Shown here: piece by piece, positions 24,080 to 32,448 of the stretch
Numbering within the stretch: position 1 is the first letter of the stretch
Layout of the letters: every line of letters starts with the position of its first letter
DNA from: a virus
IMG/VR virus record: IMGVR_UViG_3300013307_000021
Span: 1-63,584 of that record
DNA length: 63,584 nt
Reading direction: 5' to 3' (one strand)
Program-made: the position numbers and the translations under genes
Notes under the pieces: model-generated
What the model saw: only the letters and a program-made list of their open reading frames with translations
Database searches by the model: none
What the model was told of the DNA's origin: nothing

Positions 24080-26649
24080 TGGCTACTAGCTTCCCAACAT
24101 ATCCGTCAACTACATTTGAGCAAGCCGTTGAGCTTGCTATTTTCTCTGCAAACCAACTGCACAACGTTATTAACGGCGATGCAACGTCAACAGTAGAAAG
24201 TGAAGACGGTGATATTCCATCGCTGAGATATGCGTTGGTTAACAACTTCTATTTCCGTTCCCCTATTGCCTGGGCAGAGGGTAACACTGCTGTAGTATTC
24301 AACCAGCTTTACTACTTCACGTCTTTAAATGACCGTGTATCTGGATTATACTACGCTCCATCAGCTACTGCAACCAATCCAGTGACATTGGGAACTACGC
24401 CTATTGGCGATCCTAACTTCGTCCTGTACACTGCTACAGCAAATATTAAACCTCTTCCTTTTGCAAAGGATAGAGAGATCTCTGCATATGGACGTATCTA
24501 CTACAAAACCAATGACAGAGGAATCGATAGCTCATATACCTACATCGGTACAGCTATCCCTTACGTAACTACCGCAGATTCCCCTGAATCAGATCAGAGT
24601 GGTATTTGGTCAGCATCAAACCCTACGGGTATTTGGCTAAAGCTGGGTGAAGCAAACTCATACGATCTTTTCTCTGCTAAAGACGGTGAGAAGTACATCG
24701 GCAGCGCTGCTAATATTGCAGATCTTCGTACTATTGAGCCAACTGTTCAAGGCCAACGTGTTTGGTTGAGAGAGTATGCATCAAATACGGGACGTGGACA
24801 AGGTTACTTCATTTACAACGCCAATGACACTACTTCGGTAGATGACGCAGGCTACTACGTTGTAACCGCAGGTGGCAAACGCTGGAAACGTGACTTGGAG
24901 CCAGAACAACTGCTCGTAACGCACTATGGTGCTCTTATGGATGGTACTACTGACGATATGCCTGCTTGTAAAAGAATGTATATCGGGACACGTAACCTAG
25001 GTACAGCAAATGCTATCGGTATTCGTCTGCCAGCAGGTAAGATCGCACTGAGAAGTACTTTCGATGAAAGTAAATCTACAGAACAACCAATTTTCTCTAT
25101 CAAAGGCCCAGCCGTTGATTACGGGGTAAACCCTAAAGTTCAGGTATTCTTCCTGGATAAAACTTCTACTACACCTGTATTCCAAGTGAATGCTCGTCGT
25201 ACCGAGGTAACTGGTTTGCACCTACAGGGATCTGGAACAACTACACCATTCTTTAAGAACGTGTGTCCAGCAGGTCAGTACTACCGTGTTAAGAACATTC
25301 GTTGTAACAGCACTGGTGGTATGGTATTTGATCTATTAGATACGATTGACACAGCATTCGAGCAGATCTATTGCTACAGCATTGCTGGTGGATTCCTTCG
25401 TGCCGGATGGACAAACACAAAAACAGGTGCGTGGGATCACTCAACTGCTATTGAAATCTCAAACTCAAACTTCTCCAGCGGGAAGAATATTGAGGCTATC
25501 ACAGCAATCCGTGCTGGTCAATGTATTATGCGTAATACTTGGTTCAGTAACAATGCCTACACCTTTGATATCTCTCAAGGTGGTTGGCTGCTTGATACTG
25601 TGATTATGGAGAACAGTACTTACCCAGCTAAAACTCAGTACGCTAAGATCATTCAGATCAACTGTCGTTTCGCACAAGGTGCGACAATGGATGATACCCT
25701 ATCTGGTTACACTAAGGATATGGATTTAGTTAACGGTGGTAGCGGTAACATTCCTTCTTGGGTAGGTAACGCCTATGACCAAGGTAAGGTGCGTATCAAT
25801 CTGTTAGGTAACTTCTTCGACTCACCATTAGCCGCAAGATTCACCTACTCTGAACAGATGCTGGACAATGGAAACAGCGCAGCCACTTGGTTTGTCTGTG
25901 GAAGAATTGTTCTTCAAGGTCTGAACAGAACTGCTCATATCAAAGTAACAGGTATGCGTGGATGGGATTCAGTTAGTGATGGGCCTAAAGTACCAGGTCA
26001 CACAGCCTTTGGTGGTGGTGAAGCTAACATTTGGTATGAACTGAAATATCCAAATAGTTCAAGCAGTACTGCTGGTCAGTTGCACTGGTCAGGGACAGAT
26101 GGTTGTCCAGTTATTGCAGTTAAATATGTACACACTTGGCAGAGTATTCGCCTGTATGTGCAGTTAGCCGCATACGCACAGCATTGTAACGTGTTTATCA
26201 CGATGAACGGTACAGTACGTATCGCAAGTGGTACTCCAGCATATACTGTGTGGTCTGGTGAGGAAATCTCAGAAGCCGAACTTAACGCAAAAACCAACTT
26301 GGTGACTGCTGCTGCAAGATGGTCTATCAACAAAGGTGATTATAACGGTCACGGTTTTGGTATGGATCTGGATGCAGGTATGCTTCAATACCACGGAACA
26401 ACAGTTGCAGATTCTGCTTCTACCTTCCTGCCTATCTATGTAAACGGATCTCAGTTGAACGTAGCACTAAACCCGCTAACGTCTTCACTGCGTATCCCAC
26501 GTTACACGGTAGCAACAATGCCTTCTCCATCAGCCAACGTATACGGTATGGTGGTGTGTACAGATACCATTCTGTCACCTCCAAACCAGCTTATGTGGAG
26601 CGATGGTATCAGATGGATTGCCGCAGGCGGTACGATTGCTTGGAAATAA
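24079..26649 (+). CDS. Tailspike protein (pectate-lyase-like beta-helix)
   Basis: This 856-residue protein is the last late gene and the largest structural one after the tape measure. The N-terminus (about 1-220) attaches to the virion. The centre (from about 280, Thr-His-Tyr-Gly-Ala-Leu-Met-Asp-Gly-Thr-Thr-Asp-Asp) is the signature start of phage right-handed beta-helix tailspikes that bind and often cleave surface polysaccharide. The region Gly-Gln-Tyr-Tyr-Arg-Val to Trp-Asp-His-Ser-Thr-Ala-Ile-Glu (about residues 396-460) is clearly shared with the second tailspike at 54478-56288. The C-terminus ends in a Met-Trp-Ser-Asp-Gly domain. Confidence 0.85.
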   Translation: MATSFPTYPSTTFEQAVELAIFSANQLHNVINGDATSTVESEDGDIPSLRYALVNNFYFRSPIAWAEGNTAVVFNQLYYFTSLNDRVSGLYYAPSATATNPVTLGTTPIGDPNFVLYTATANIKPLPFAKDREISAYGRIYYKTNDRGIDSSYTYIGTAIPYVTTADSPESDQSGIWSASNPTGIWLKLGEANSYDLFSAKDGEKYIGSAANIADLRTIEPTVQGQRVWLREYASNTGRGQGYFIYNANDTTSVDDAGYYVVTAGGKRWKRDLEPEQLLVTHYGALMDGTTDDMPACKRMYIGTRNLGTANAIGIRLPAGKIALRSTFDESKSTEQPIFSIKGPAVDYGVNPKVQVFFLDKTSTTPVFQVNARRTEVTGLHLQGSGTTTPFFKNVCPAGQYYRVKNIRCNSTGGMVFDLLDTIDTAFEQIYCYSIAGGFLRAGWTNTKTGAWDHSTAIEISNSNFSSGKNIEAITAIRAGQCIMRNTWFSNNAYTFDISQGGWLLDTVIMENSTYPAKTQYAKIIQINCRFAQGATMDDTLSGYTKDMDLVNGGSGNIPSWVGNAYDQGKVRINLLGNFFDSPLAARFTYSEQMLDNGNSAATWFVCGRIVLQGLNRTAHIKVTGMRGWDSVSDGPKVPGHTAFGGGEANIWYELKYPNSSSSTAGQLHWSGTDGCPVIAVKYVHTWQSIRLYVQLAAYAQHCNVFITMNGTVRIASGTPAYTVWSGEEISEAELNAKTNLVTAAARWSINKGDYNGHGFGMDLDAGMLQYHGTTVADSASTFLPIYVNGSQLNVALNPLTSSLRIPRYTVATMPSPSANVYGMVVCTDTILSPPNQLMWSDGIRWIAAGGTIAWK

Positions 26650-26650
26650 A

Positions 26651-26680
26651 AAAGGAGCCGAAAGGCTCCTTTATTTTTAT
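26651..26680 (+). terminator. Terminator of the late plus-strand block
   Basis: AAAGGAGCC-GAAA-GGCTCCTTT is a perfect 9-bp stem with a GAAA tetraloop, followed by ATTTTT. It starts two bases after the tailspike stop. Confidence 0.92.
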
Positions 26681-26690
26681 CTATACCTTG

Positions 26691-26720
26691 GGCAAAAGAA
26701 AAGGAGCCTTTCGGCTCCCT
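26691..26720 (-). terminator. Terminator of the early minus-strand block
   Basis: Read on the minus strand, GGAGCC-GAAA-GGCTCC is followed by TTTTCTTTT. It is nearly the same hairpin as the one at 26651-26672 but serves the converging SSB operon. Confidence 0.88.
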
Positions 26721-26743
26721 TATTTCCCTTATAAATAAATCAC

Positions 26744-27667
26744 TTAAAAGGGGATATCGTCATCGAAGTCAACCGGAGCATCTGGCGCTGGCTCAGGATC
26801 TTTCGGCGTAGTGGCAGCAGGCTTATTAGCCGCTGGTTTAGTTTCAGTCTTAGCCGGAGCATCAACTTTACCACCTGCCTTAACAAAGGCCAACACTTCA
26901 TCACTCACTGCCAGGATAGGCTTAGCTGCATCAATCAGAGACTGAACAGTAACAGCACCTTCTGCATCACGAGTAGCATTCAGAATAGCGTGACCTACAG
27001 AAGCGCCAGTGTCGTAATCAGTGATATCAACACCGCGTTGCAGAGCAACCTCAGTTTTCATCTGGACAGTGGCTTCGTGAACCAGTTTAGCCAGAGAAAC
27101 AACATCACCTTCAACACCATTACGTTGTAGATACAGAGCGCCGTTTACAGCGTGACCTGCTTCCATACCGGAATTATCTTTCTTCCAAGTACCTTTACCT
27201 GCTGTCTGATTGCCTGCCGCTGGTTTGTTTGCTGCTGGAGCAGCCTGAACACCATCAGTAGACAGTATACTGATCTTACCTTTAGAGGAGTTGTAATAGG
27301 TTTTACCGTTCCACTCACTTACTTTCAGATCCATAGCCACTTCAACACCACGCTCAATAGTAACCCAACGCTCAGGAGCATCGCCTACTGCTGCTTTAAC
27401 TTGCAGGTTTTCGTGTTCTGGGTGAAGCTTAACTTCACCGAGGCCAATCCACTGACCAGCATCGTCACGAGAAGCACCTTTCTCTTTCAGAAGAATAGAG
27501 GCTTTGTGAGTAGATTCAATTTTCTTATCTGGCTGACCAGCTACTTTAATGTAGGAAGTTTTCATTTCAGGGAACTTGTCGAGTTTGACAAATTCAACCA
27601 CGCCTTCTGCAAAGAATACTTCTTTCTTAGTGCGACGATCGATTTCTGATTTGATTACTGCTGACAT
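26744..27667 (-). CDS. Single-stranded DNA-binding protein
   Basis: This 307-residue protein ends in an acidic tail, Asp-Phe-Asp-Asp-Asp-Ile-Pro-Phe, the signature of SSBs that dock on replication partners through their last residues. The N-terminal half (about 1-140) is beta-rich and should be the OB-fold DNA-binding region; a Pro/Ala/Lys-rich linker (about 270-295) leads to the tail. A second linker at about 145-165 and a helical middle domain are extra to the simple SSB layout. It coats ssDNA at the fork for the polymerase and primase-helicase encoded nearby. Ribosome site ATAGGAGATATACAAT. Confidence 0.85.
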   Translation of the reverse strand: MSAVIKSEIDRRTKKEVFFAEGVVEFVKLDKFPEMKTSYIKVAGQPDKKIESTHKASILLKEKGASRDDAGQWIGLGEVKLHPEHENLQVKAAVGDAPERWVTIERGVEVAMDLKVSEWNGKTYYNSSKGKISILSTDGVQAAPAANKPAAGNQTAGKGTWKKDNSGMEAGHAVNGALYLQRNGVEGDVVSLAKLVHEATVQMKTEVALQRGVDITDYDTGASVGHAILNATRDAEGAVTVQSLIDAAKPILAVSDEVLAFVKAGGKVDAPAKTETKPAANKPAATTPKDPEPAPDAPVDFDDDIPF

Positions 27668-27695
27668 ATTGTATATCTCCTATATGAGTTCTTAT

Positions 27696-28103
27696 TTAAT
27701 GTAATGTTTCTGCTGCAAACGTTCTAAGACGTAGTGCTGCATCTCGGGGAAGAAGAAACTTGTTTCCGCTGAAATCCATTCCTAATTCTCCAGTTGGAAG
27801 ATGAACAAAGTTAAAATATTCATCTCCTAATACTATGCGTCTACCTGTGTTCTTATTATCAAGAACATCTAAAAGATGATCCTGAAAACGTCGAAACTCT
27901 TTCAGATTAACAGTGAAAGAGACAGTCTCACGTTTACCGATGTGAGTATTAATCTCAACCACTGTTTTCTCATTATGAAAACGCTTTACCTTCAAGTAGA
28001 ACCTGTTGTTCATCATCGTGTCTTCACTAAGGAAGATTTCGGAGGCTTCTTCAAAGAAGTTTGTTCGTACTTTAACGAGAGGTTTTTTCAAAGCTGTTGT
28101 CAT
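27696..28103 (-). CDS. Unknown early protein
   Basis: This 135-residue protein is basic, with an alpha/beta pattern and no membrane segment. It lies between SSB and the nucleotidyltransferase gene and has its own strong promoter upstream (28115-28143). No family is recognised. Confidence 0.7.
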   Translation of the reverse strand: MTTALKKPLVKVRTNFFEEASEIFLSEDTMMNNRFYLKVKRFHNEKTVVEINTHIGKRETVSFTVNLKEFRRFQDHLLDVLDNKNTGRRIVLGDEYFNFVHLPTGELGMDFSGNKFLLPRDAALRLRTFAAETLH

Positions 28104-28114
28104 TGCGAATCCTT

Positions 28115-28143
28115 ACTATATCAAAATACTGCTACTGTGTCAA
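28115..28143 (-). promoter_or_regulatory. Sigma-70-like promoter for the SSB operon
   Basis: On the minus strand TTGACA (28143-28138) and TATAGT (28120-28115) are 17 bases apart. The -35 box directly abuts the TAG stop of the upstream gene. Confidence 0.8.
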
Positions 28144-28767
28144 CTAAAAGTTGAAAACATCTGGACTTTCTTTGCCATCCCGCTCCAAGAAGTCAAAGCC
28201 CAAGTCTGCATTCACTTTTACTGTGGTGAAGCTTGGTGCAACAGAGACAAACTTAGCGAAGGTATAGCCAGGAAACTTACCAGCAATCTTGCGAATATGT
28301 TTAGTGTTCTCGTCTACATCATCTGCTAGGATGATTACTTTGTCCAGTAGAGTTTTCATAAACTTAGGTGAAGGATGGAATTGACTACCATCATAGTAGA
28401 TCTCACAGATCGAACAACTGAAATGACCTGTATAAGGGAACGAACAATATTCATCCATAAACATAATATTGAACGTCTTACCTTCATAATCAAACTCAAA
28501 GACAGCCAGCAGGTCTGTAATACCCTCGTAATCTTCGTCTACGGCACTCATAGAGCGTACACGGTTAAAACCTAGCAAAGATATGGCTGCTTGTCGTAAA
28601 GCGTCAGAGGACAGTTCAGGGGCTTTCAAATAGATATCGATATCTGAGCACTCATTACCCATCCACCAATCACGAGGCGCACCGCCTGCAATGATAGCGT
28701 TAGGATCGATCTTTTTAATACGTTCCAATACTTCTTCACCTAAGCGTCTCTCAGCGTGACGATTCAT
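28144..28767 (-). CDS. Nucleotidyltransferase-fold protein (CCA/poly(A) polymerase-like)
   Basis: This 207-residue protein has Gly-Gly-Ala-Pro-Arg-Asp (residues 28-33) and Ser-Asp-Ile-Asp-Ile-Tyr (41-46), the GG...DhD active-site pattern of the pol-beta nucleotidyltransferase superfamily, with a possible third acid near Asp-Tyr-Glu (about residue 80-95). The start resembles the head domain of CCA-adding enzymes, but the body is too short for a full one. Possible roles are tRNA end repair or nucleotide transfer to a host protein or RNA. It overlaps the upstream stop (TAATG). Confidence 0.75.
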   Translation of the reverse strand: MNRHAERRLGEEVLERIKKIDPNAIIAGGAPRDWWMGNECSDIDIYLKAPELSSDALRQAAISLLGFNRVRSMSAVDEDYEGITDLLAVFEFDYEGKTFNIMFMDEYCSFPYTGHFSCSICEIYYDGSQFHPSPKFMKTLLDKVIILADDVDENTKHIRKIAGKFPGYTFAKFVSVAPSFTTVKVNADLGFDFLERDGKESPDVFNF

Positions 28768-28976
28768 TATCGTACCTCCACGGTCACGTTCATACCTTCT
28801 TCGCTGAACTCTTCGTTCATCAATTCAGTGAAGCACTGAGTGAGCATCGCATTAAGTCCAGCAATAATCTCTTCGTGAGTTTGACCATCTGCAATACGTG
28901 CATCATAGCCCTCTTTAAGATCTGGGTTAGCCAGGTCAATTTCTAAATGAGCAATCAGTTCCAGTTGGGTAATCAT
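28767..28976 (-). CDS. Small acidic protein of unknown function
   Basis: This 69-residue acidic, helical protein starts at ATG 28976 after AAGGAG. Its stop overlaps the start of the nucleotidyltransferase gene, so the two are likely coupled. No family is recognised. Confidence 0.65.
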   Translation of the reverse strand: MITQLELIAHLEIDLANPDLKEGYDARIADGQTHEEIIAGLNAMLTQCFTELMNEEFSEEGMNVTVEVR

Positions 28977-29158
28977 TTGGACTCCTTCGATAAGCAATAA
29001 ATAGTGTAAGGGGTCTGCATAACATACAGATCTTCGTAAACATCACCAATAACCACTCGAACACGAGTGCTATCAGAGTTCTGCTGCTGTTGTGCATACA
29101 GAATCGTTTGTTCATTGATAAGAACAGTTTCACCGCTCAAGCGGGTAAGCAAGATCAT
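28973..29158 (-). CDS. FlbD-like small protein
   Basis: This 61-residue protein begins Met-Ile-Leu-Leu-Thr-Arg-Leu-Ser-Gly-Glu with a following Ile-Asn-Glu-Gln stretch and a Val-Ile-Gly-Asp-Val-Tyr turn. This pattern resembles the FlbD/CsrA-like small beta-strand proteins (Thr-Arg-Leu-x-Gly). If so, it may bind RNA or another protein and act as a regulator. The match is by eye over a short sequence and remains tentative. Confidence 0.5.
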   Translation of the reverse strand: MILLTRLSGETVLINEQTILYAQQQQNSDSTRVRVVIGDVYEDLYVMQTPYTIYCLSKESK

Positions 29159-29159
29159 A

Positions 29160-29387
29160 TTAAATCCTCTGAATCTTAACTGTAATCACATACAGGGGAG
29201 AATCTTGTCCCATAGTACGCTCTACACAGTTTGGTTTGTGGATGATATCGTAAACAATATACTCTTGATCGTTAATGATCATAGACTCATTCTTACGCGG
29301 AATAGGTGGAACATAATACTTACTTGAACGTTGATAGTCAATAACACCGACGTTATATTCTTCATAGTCGATACGAACAATAGCCAT
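29160..29387 (-). CDS. Unknown small protein
   Basis: This 75-residue, Tyr/Ile-rich beta-strand protein starts after GGGAGCAAGTATA and overlaps by one base the stop of the Cys-rich gene upstream. No family is recognised. Confidence 0.6.
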   Translation of the reverse strand: MAIVRIDYEEYNVGVIDYQRSSKYYVPPIPRKNESMIINDQEYIVYDIIHKPNCVERTMGQDSPLYVITVKIQRI

Positions 29388-29674
29388 TATACTTGCTCCC
29401 AGCCTTCTTTTGGATTGCCAAAGCGATCCGTTGGTTCGTCACAATAACAACCACAGCACTTGCAGCAACCACAGGAGTAAGTATCGTCCCAATCATCTTC
29501 AAAGTCGTCAGAATCATACTCAGATCGCTCAGAGTCAGTAAGTTCATACCACTCGTCAGTACCCATTTTGACAACACGGTAATCATCAGAACGACCTTGC
29601 AACATTTCTTCCAGTTCTTCACCGAAACACATTGCTCCGTCAGGCCAAATCACTAAATCTTCTTGATTAATCAT
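29387..29674 (-). CDS. Cys-rich, probable metal-binding small protein
   Basis: This 95-residue acidic protein holds seven Cys within about ten residues (Cys-Gly-Cys-Cys-Lys-Cys-Cys-Gly-Cys-Tyr-Cys, about residues 68-78), just after a run of Asp and Glu. Such clustering suggests zinc or another metal is bound. Strong ribosome site GGAGG. No known family; no catalytic motif. Confidence 0.65.
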   Translation of the reverse strand: MINQEDLVIWPDGAMCFGEELEEMLQGRSDDYRVVKMGTDEWYELTDSERSEYDSDDFEDDWDDTYSCGCCKCCGCYCDEPTDRFGNPKEGWEQV

Positions 29675-29687
29675 TAATCCTCCATTG

Positions 29688-29703
29688 AAGGGCCGAAGCC
29701 CTT
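29688..29703 (-). repeat. AAGGGC-TTCG-GCCCTT intergenic hairpin, copy
   Basis: A perfect 6-bp stem with a TTCG tetraloop lies between two minus-strand genes; its first bases overlap the TAA stop. The same hairpin core occurs at 11891 and 35475, and a GGGGC form at 39051 and 50071. Confidence 0.75.
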
Positions 29704-29794
29704 ATTCATCATCTTTGATATAGAATACACAACCTATCACAAGAATAGCAAGCATTATCATATCAACTATTGTTAGTGCGGTTTGTCTGTCCAT
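29702..29794 (-). CDS. Single-membrane-segment micropeptide
   Basis: This 30-residue peptide is mostly one hydrophobic segment (about residues 7-25, Ile/Leu/Val/Met-rich) with an acidic end. It starts on the last base of the DNA polymerase stop codon (TAATG), so translation is probably coupled. Function unknown; small membrane peptides of phages often modify host membrane enzymes. Confidence 0.55.
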   Translation of the reverse strand: MDRQTALTIVDMIMLAILVIGCVFYIKDDE

Positions 29795-32388
29795 TAGTGA
29801 CATTCACTCCAGTTTCTCCCTACATCGTATCCAGCCGTCAATTCTACATTCAAACCGTAGTAACGTCCAGCCTCTGTTACAGCAATAACTGTAAGTTCAC
29901 CAGCACGAGAGTAAGCACTGAAATAACCACCACGAGGAGAAGGATGCAGGTTAGCCCACTTACGACCTTCCTTCTCTTCAAGTTCTGCAAGAAGTTGCTT
30001 AGCTTTCTTCTCACAAGCTTTATCGATAGCAGCCTGCTCTTTCTCGTCTTCTACTTTCACCCAGCCTAACTCTTCTGGACGCCACCATTTGAACTCTACG
30101 AGTTCCTTGGACACCTCTACTTGGGCTTCATCGTGGTAAGCAATCATCTGTTGGGCGAACTTCATATTCTTCCAATCATCAACAAAGAAGTCACACAGCA
30201 AACCTTCTTCTTCAATGTAGTCATCATACAGCACCATTGCACGTTTAGCACAAATAACACCGCCTGATTGGAACAATGAGTTCAGGATTGCGTGAGCAGA
30301 ACGGGTAGGTACTTTACGTCCATCAATGCCAGGAACATAAGTCTTACCTGTTGCTGTCCAGTATGCCGACAGTTTTTCTTTCAGATCTGCTAGTGGTTTA
30401 GCTGCTTCCCAGAAACCTCCGAACACGAGTTCACCAGTGTACAGGTCACTACCGATTGTCTTAGCAACACGAGCCGCCTGACTACCGTAAGTACAACCAT
30501 ATTTTACTGCCTTAGCACTACCACGTTCAAACTTCTTACCAAGGATCTCAGAGATCTTCTCAGCAGTTCTGGTATGAACATCGTTAGGCTTATCCAACAG
30601 CAATGAGTTGCAGTACGGTTGACCTTCAATGTCATATTTCCAAGTGTAGTGTGCTTCAATACGTGCTTCAAGACTATCAAAGTCGTATCCGATTTGGAAG
30701 TAATTAGGCGTATCTGCACCAAACAAACTACGCATCTGTTCACCATACAATGAACTAACACGAGGAATGTTAGCAACTGATCTGTGTTTCATACGACTTG
30801 TAGCCGCATCACACGTAGCCGCAGGCGTAGGGATACGTCCGTCAGCCCTTACAGCAGCAACATAACCTTTATCTGGCTCTTCCTCTGGGTCATCCCAATC
30901 AACACCACCGCCTAAGATTGAGTTACGACGATGCTTATAAGTCAGGTATTCCACGATATCGATAGCAAACGGGAACTGCTTAGCAATGCTTTCTAGGTTA
31001 GGGCAAATCTCTTTCTCTTGGCCCTTTGTGAAGCTAGGATTCGTTCTTACCTTAACACCACGTCCTTTTGCGATACGTGCTCTGAGAGTGGCTTCCAGAC
31101 GGTCTGGTGTACATTCAAGATGTTCTGCACGATCATTAAGGAAGTTGGACTCATAAGTTTGTTTCAGATAGTCCTGGATACCTTTTTCCATTGCATTATC
31201 ATCCTTACGGATCTTCGTGCCGGACTTCAAGGTAATGTCCTTATCCTTATACTCACTCGGGTTCCATCCCAAACCAACAAGCCAGTTTTTAATGTGAGTT
31301 GTATCGTTCAGCGTAGCTGGAACGTTTGGATCACAAATTGGCACATCAGCTTCTAGAGGTAAAGGGAATTCTTTATCAAGAGCCTTTAGGATATAACCGC
31401 CATTACCATCTTCAACCAATTCACCACCGTGTTTTGCAGCAAACTTAATGATGTTAGAAGTTGGCTCTCCATTTTTCTTAAACTGTAGCTTAGGAGGAAT
31501 AAAGTCTTTCAGATAGCCTTTCGTTGCAGGTTTAGGTGGAAGGATAGGTTCCGCACGTTGACGGCGCTCTTCCATCTTCTGATCCAGATCTGCAATGTTT
31601 TGTTCTGCTTTCTTCATATCGAAAGCAAAGCCACGGTGTTCTTGTCGGGTAATGATATCAGCTACACGCTGTTCCAGGATAAATGGATCAGTCCACTTAT
31701 CGTAATCACCCCATTCCTGTTGCAACATACGATACACAGCGGTGTTCGCCTTGTTATCGTAGATACAGTAGTAAAGCATATCCGCAGCAAAAGTCTTAAA
31801 TCGATCTTCTACGGGAATTTCTTTACGGAAGTCTCGTTTTACATCCCCGCCAGCTTTCTGTGACAGTGCATCCAGACTATGACCACCAAAGCGATCAGGG
31901 TTTAGCACCTTACTCAGAATCATTGAGTCGATAAGTTCAACGTTACTTTCACCCCAAGTGTTGTACTTCACACTGTAAGGGATCTTGTAGAACAGCTTTA
32001 CCGCCAAGAAGTCATAGTTAATGGTGTTATGACCAATTGCACGTTCAACTTTGTACTGTGGTTTATCCGCAAAGATACCTACGTGATTGACAAAATCTAC
32101 AAACTCATCCAGAGGAAAGTGAGTGTACTCTACTGGCTCATACTCTTTCAGTTCGTAAGTGTATTTGTCATCAGACTCGCTGTACGGACGACCATCAAAC
32201 TCATATTTGTCTCCATTATGGAAACCAATAATCTCACCCGTCTCGTGATTCTCCAGCACAATACAGTGCATACCGAAGCTATTACGGAGTCGATACGGAC
32301 TCAGGGTATAGTCGATAGAAGATTCACGAAGTAAATCCGTTGCTTCGATATCCCAGGTGAAAGTATTTAAGGGTGTGTCTCCAATCAT
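29794..32388 (-). CDS. DNA polymerase, family A (T7-like), with 3'-5' exonuclease
   Basis: This 864-residue enzyme is the phage replicase. An exonuclease motif with Asp-Ile-Glu-Ala lies at residues 10-14. Polymerase motif A (Asp-Phe-Asp-Ser-Leu-Glu-Ala-Arg) is at about 570, motif B (Arg-Gly-Ser-Ala-Lys-Ala-Val-Lys-Tyr-Gly) at about 625 and motif C (His-Asp-Glu) at about 752. The order and spacing are those of T7-type pol I enzymes. About 40 residues beyond motif C plus a short tail are present. It follows the primase-helicase gene and has a promoter at 32419-32448. Tyr is seen in the nucleotide-binding helix region, but residue-level fidelity claims are not attempted. Confidence 0.93.
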   Translation of the reverse strand: MIGDTPLNTFTWDIEATDLLRESSIDYTLSPYRLRNSFGMHCIVLENHETGEIIGFHNGDKYEFDGRPYSESDDKYTYELKEYEPVEYTHFPLDEFVDFVNHVGIFADKPQYKVERAIGHNTINYDFLAVKLFYKIPYSVKYNTWGESNVELIDSMILSKVLNPDRFGGHSLDALSQKAGGDVKRDFRKEIPVEDRFKTFAADMLYYCIYDNKANTAVYRMLQQEWGDYDKWTDPFILEQRVADIITRQEHRGFAFDMKKAEQNIADLDQKMEERRQRAEPILPPKPATKGYLKDFIPPKLQFKKNGEPTSNIIKFAAKHGGELVEDGNGGYILKALDKEFPLPLEADVPICDPNVPATLNDTTHIKNWLVGLGWNPSEYKDKDITLKSGTKIRKDDNAMEKGIQDYLKQTYESNFLNDRAEHLECTPDRLEATLRARIAKGRGVKVRTNPSFTKGQEKEICPNLESIAKQFPFAIDIVEYLTYKHRRNSILGGGVDWDDPEEEPDKGYVAAVRADGRIPTPAATCDAATSRMKHRSVANIPRVSSLYGEQMRSLFGADTPNYFQIGYDFDSLEARIEAHYTWKYDIEGQPYCNSLLLDKPNDVHTRTAEKISEILGKKFERGSAKAVKYGCTYGSQAARVAKTIGSDLYTGELVFGGFWEAAKPLADLKEKLSAYWTATGKTYVPGIDGRKVPTRSAHAILNSLFQSGGVICAKRAMVLYDDYIEEEGLLCDFFVDDWKNMKFAQQMIAYHDEAQVEVSKELVEFKWWRPEELGWVKVEDEKEQAAIDKACEKKAKQLLAELEEKEGRKWANLHPSPRGGYFSAYSRAGELTVIAVTEAGRYYGLNVELTAGYDVGRNWSECH

Positions 32389-32418
32389 TTCCTCTCCTTT
32401 GTTATTTTAGGGAGCAAG

Positions 32419-32448
32419 AGCATAACACTCCTTCTCCCTCTATGTCAA
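32419..32448 (-). promoter_or_regulatory. Sigma-70-like promoter for the DNA polymerase gene
   Basis: On the minus strand TTGACA (32448-32443) lies directly after the TGA stop of the primase-helicase gene, and TATGCT (32424-32419) follows after 18 bases. Confidence 0.75.

Noticed and set aside
27152-27649. A 165-codon plus-strand frame opposite SSB
   Set aside because: It is antisense to the well-supported SSB gene and rich in Phe, Cys and Ser, as expected from reading the opposite strand.
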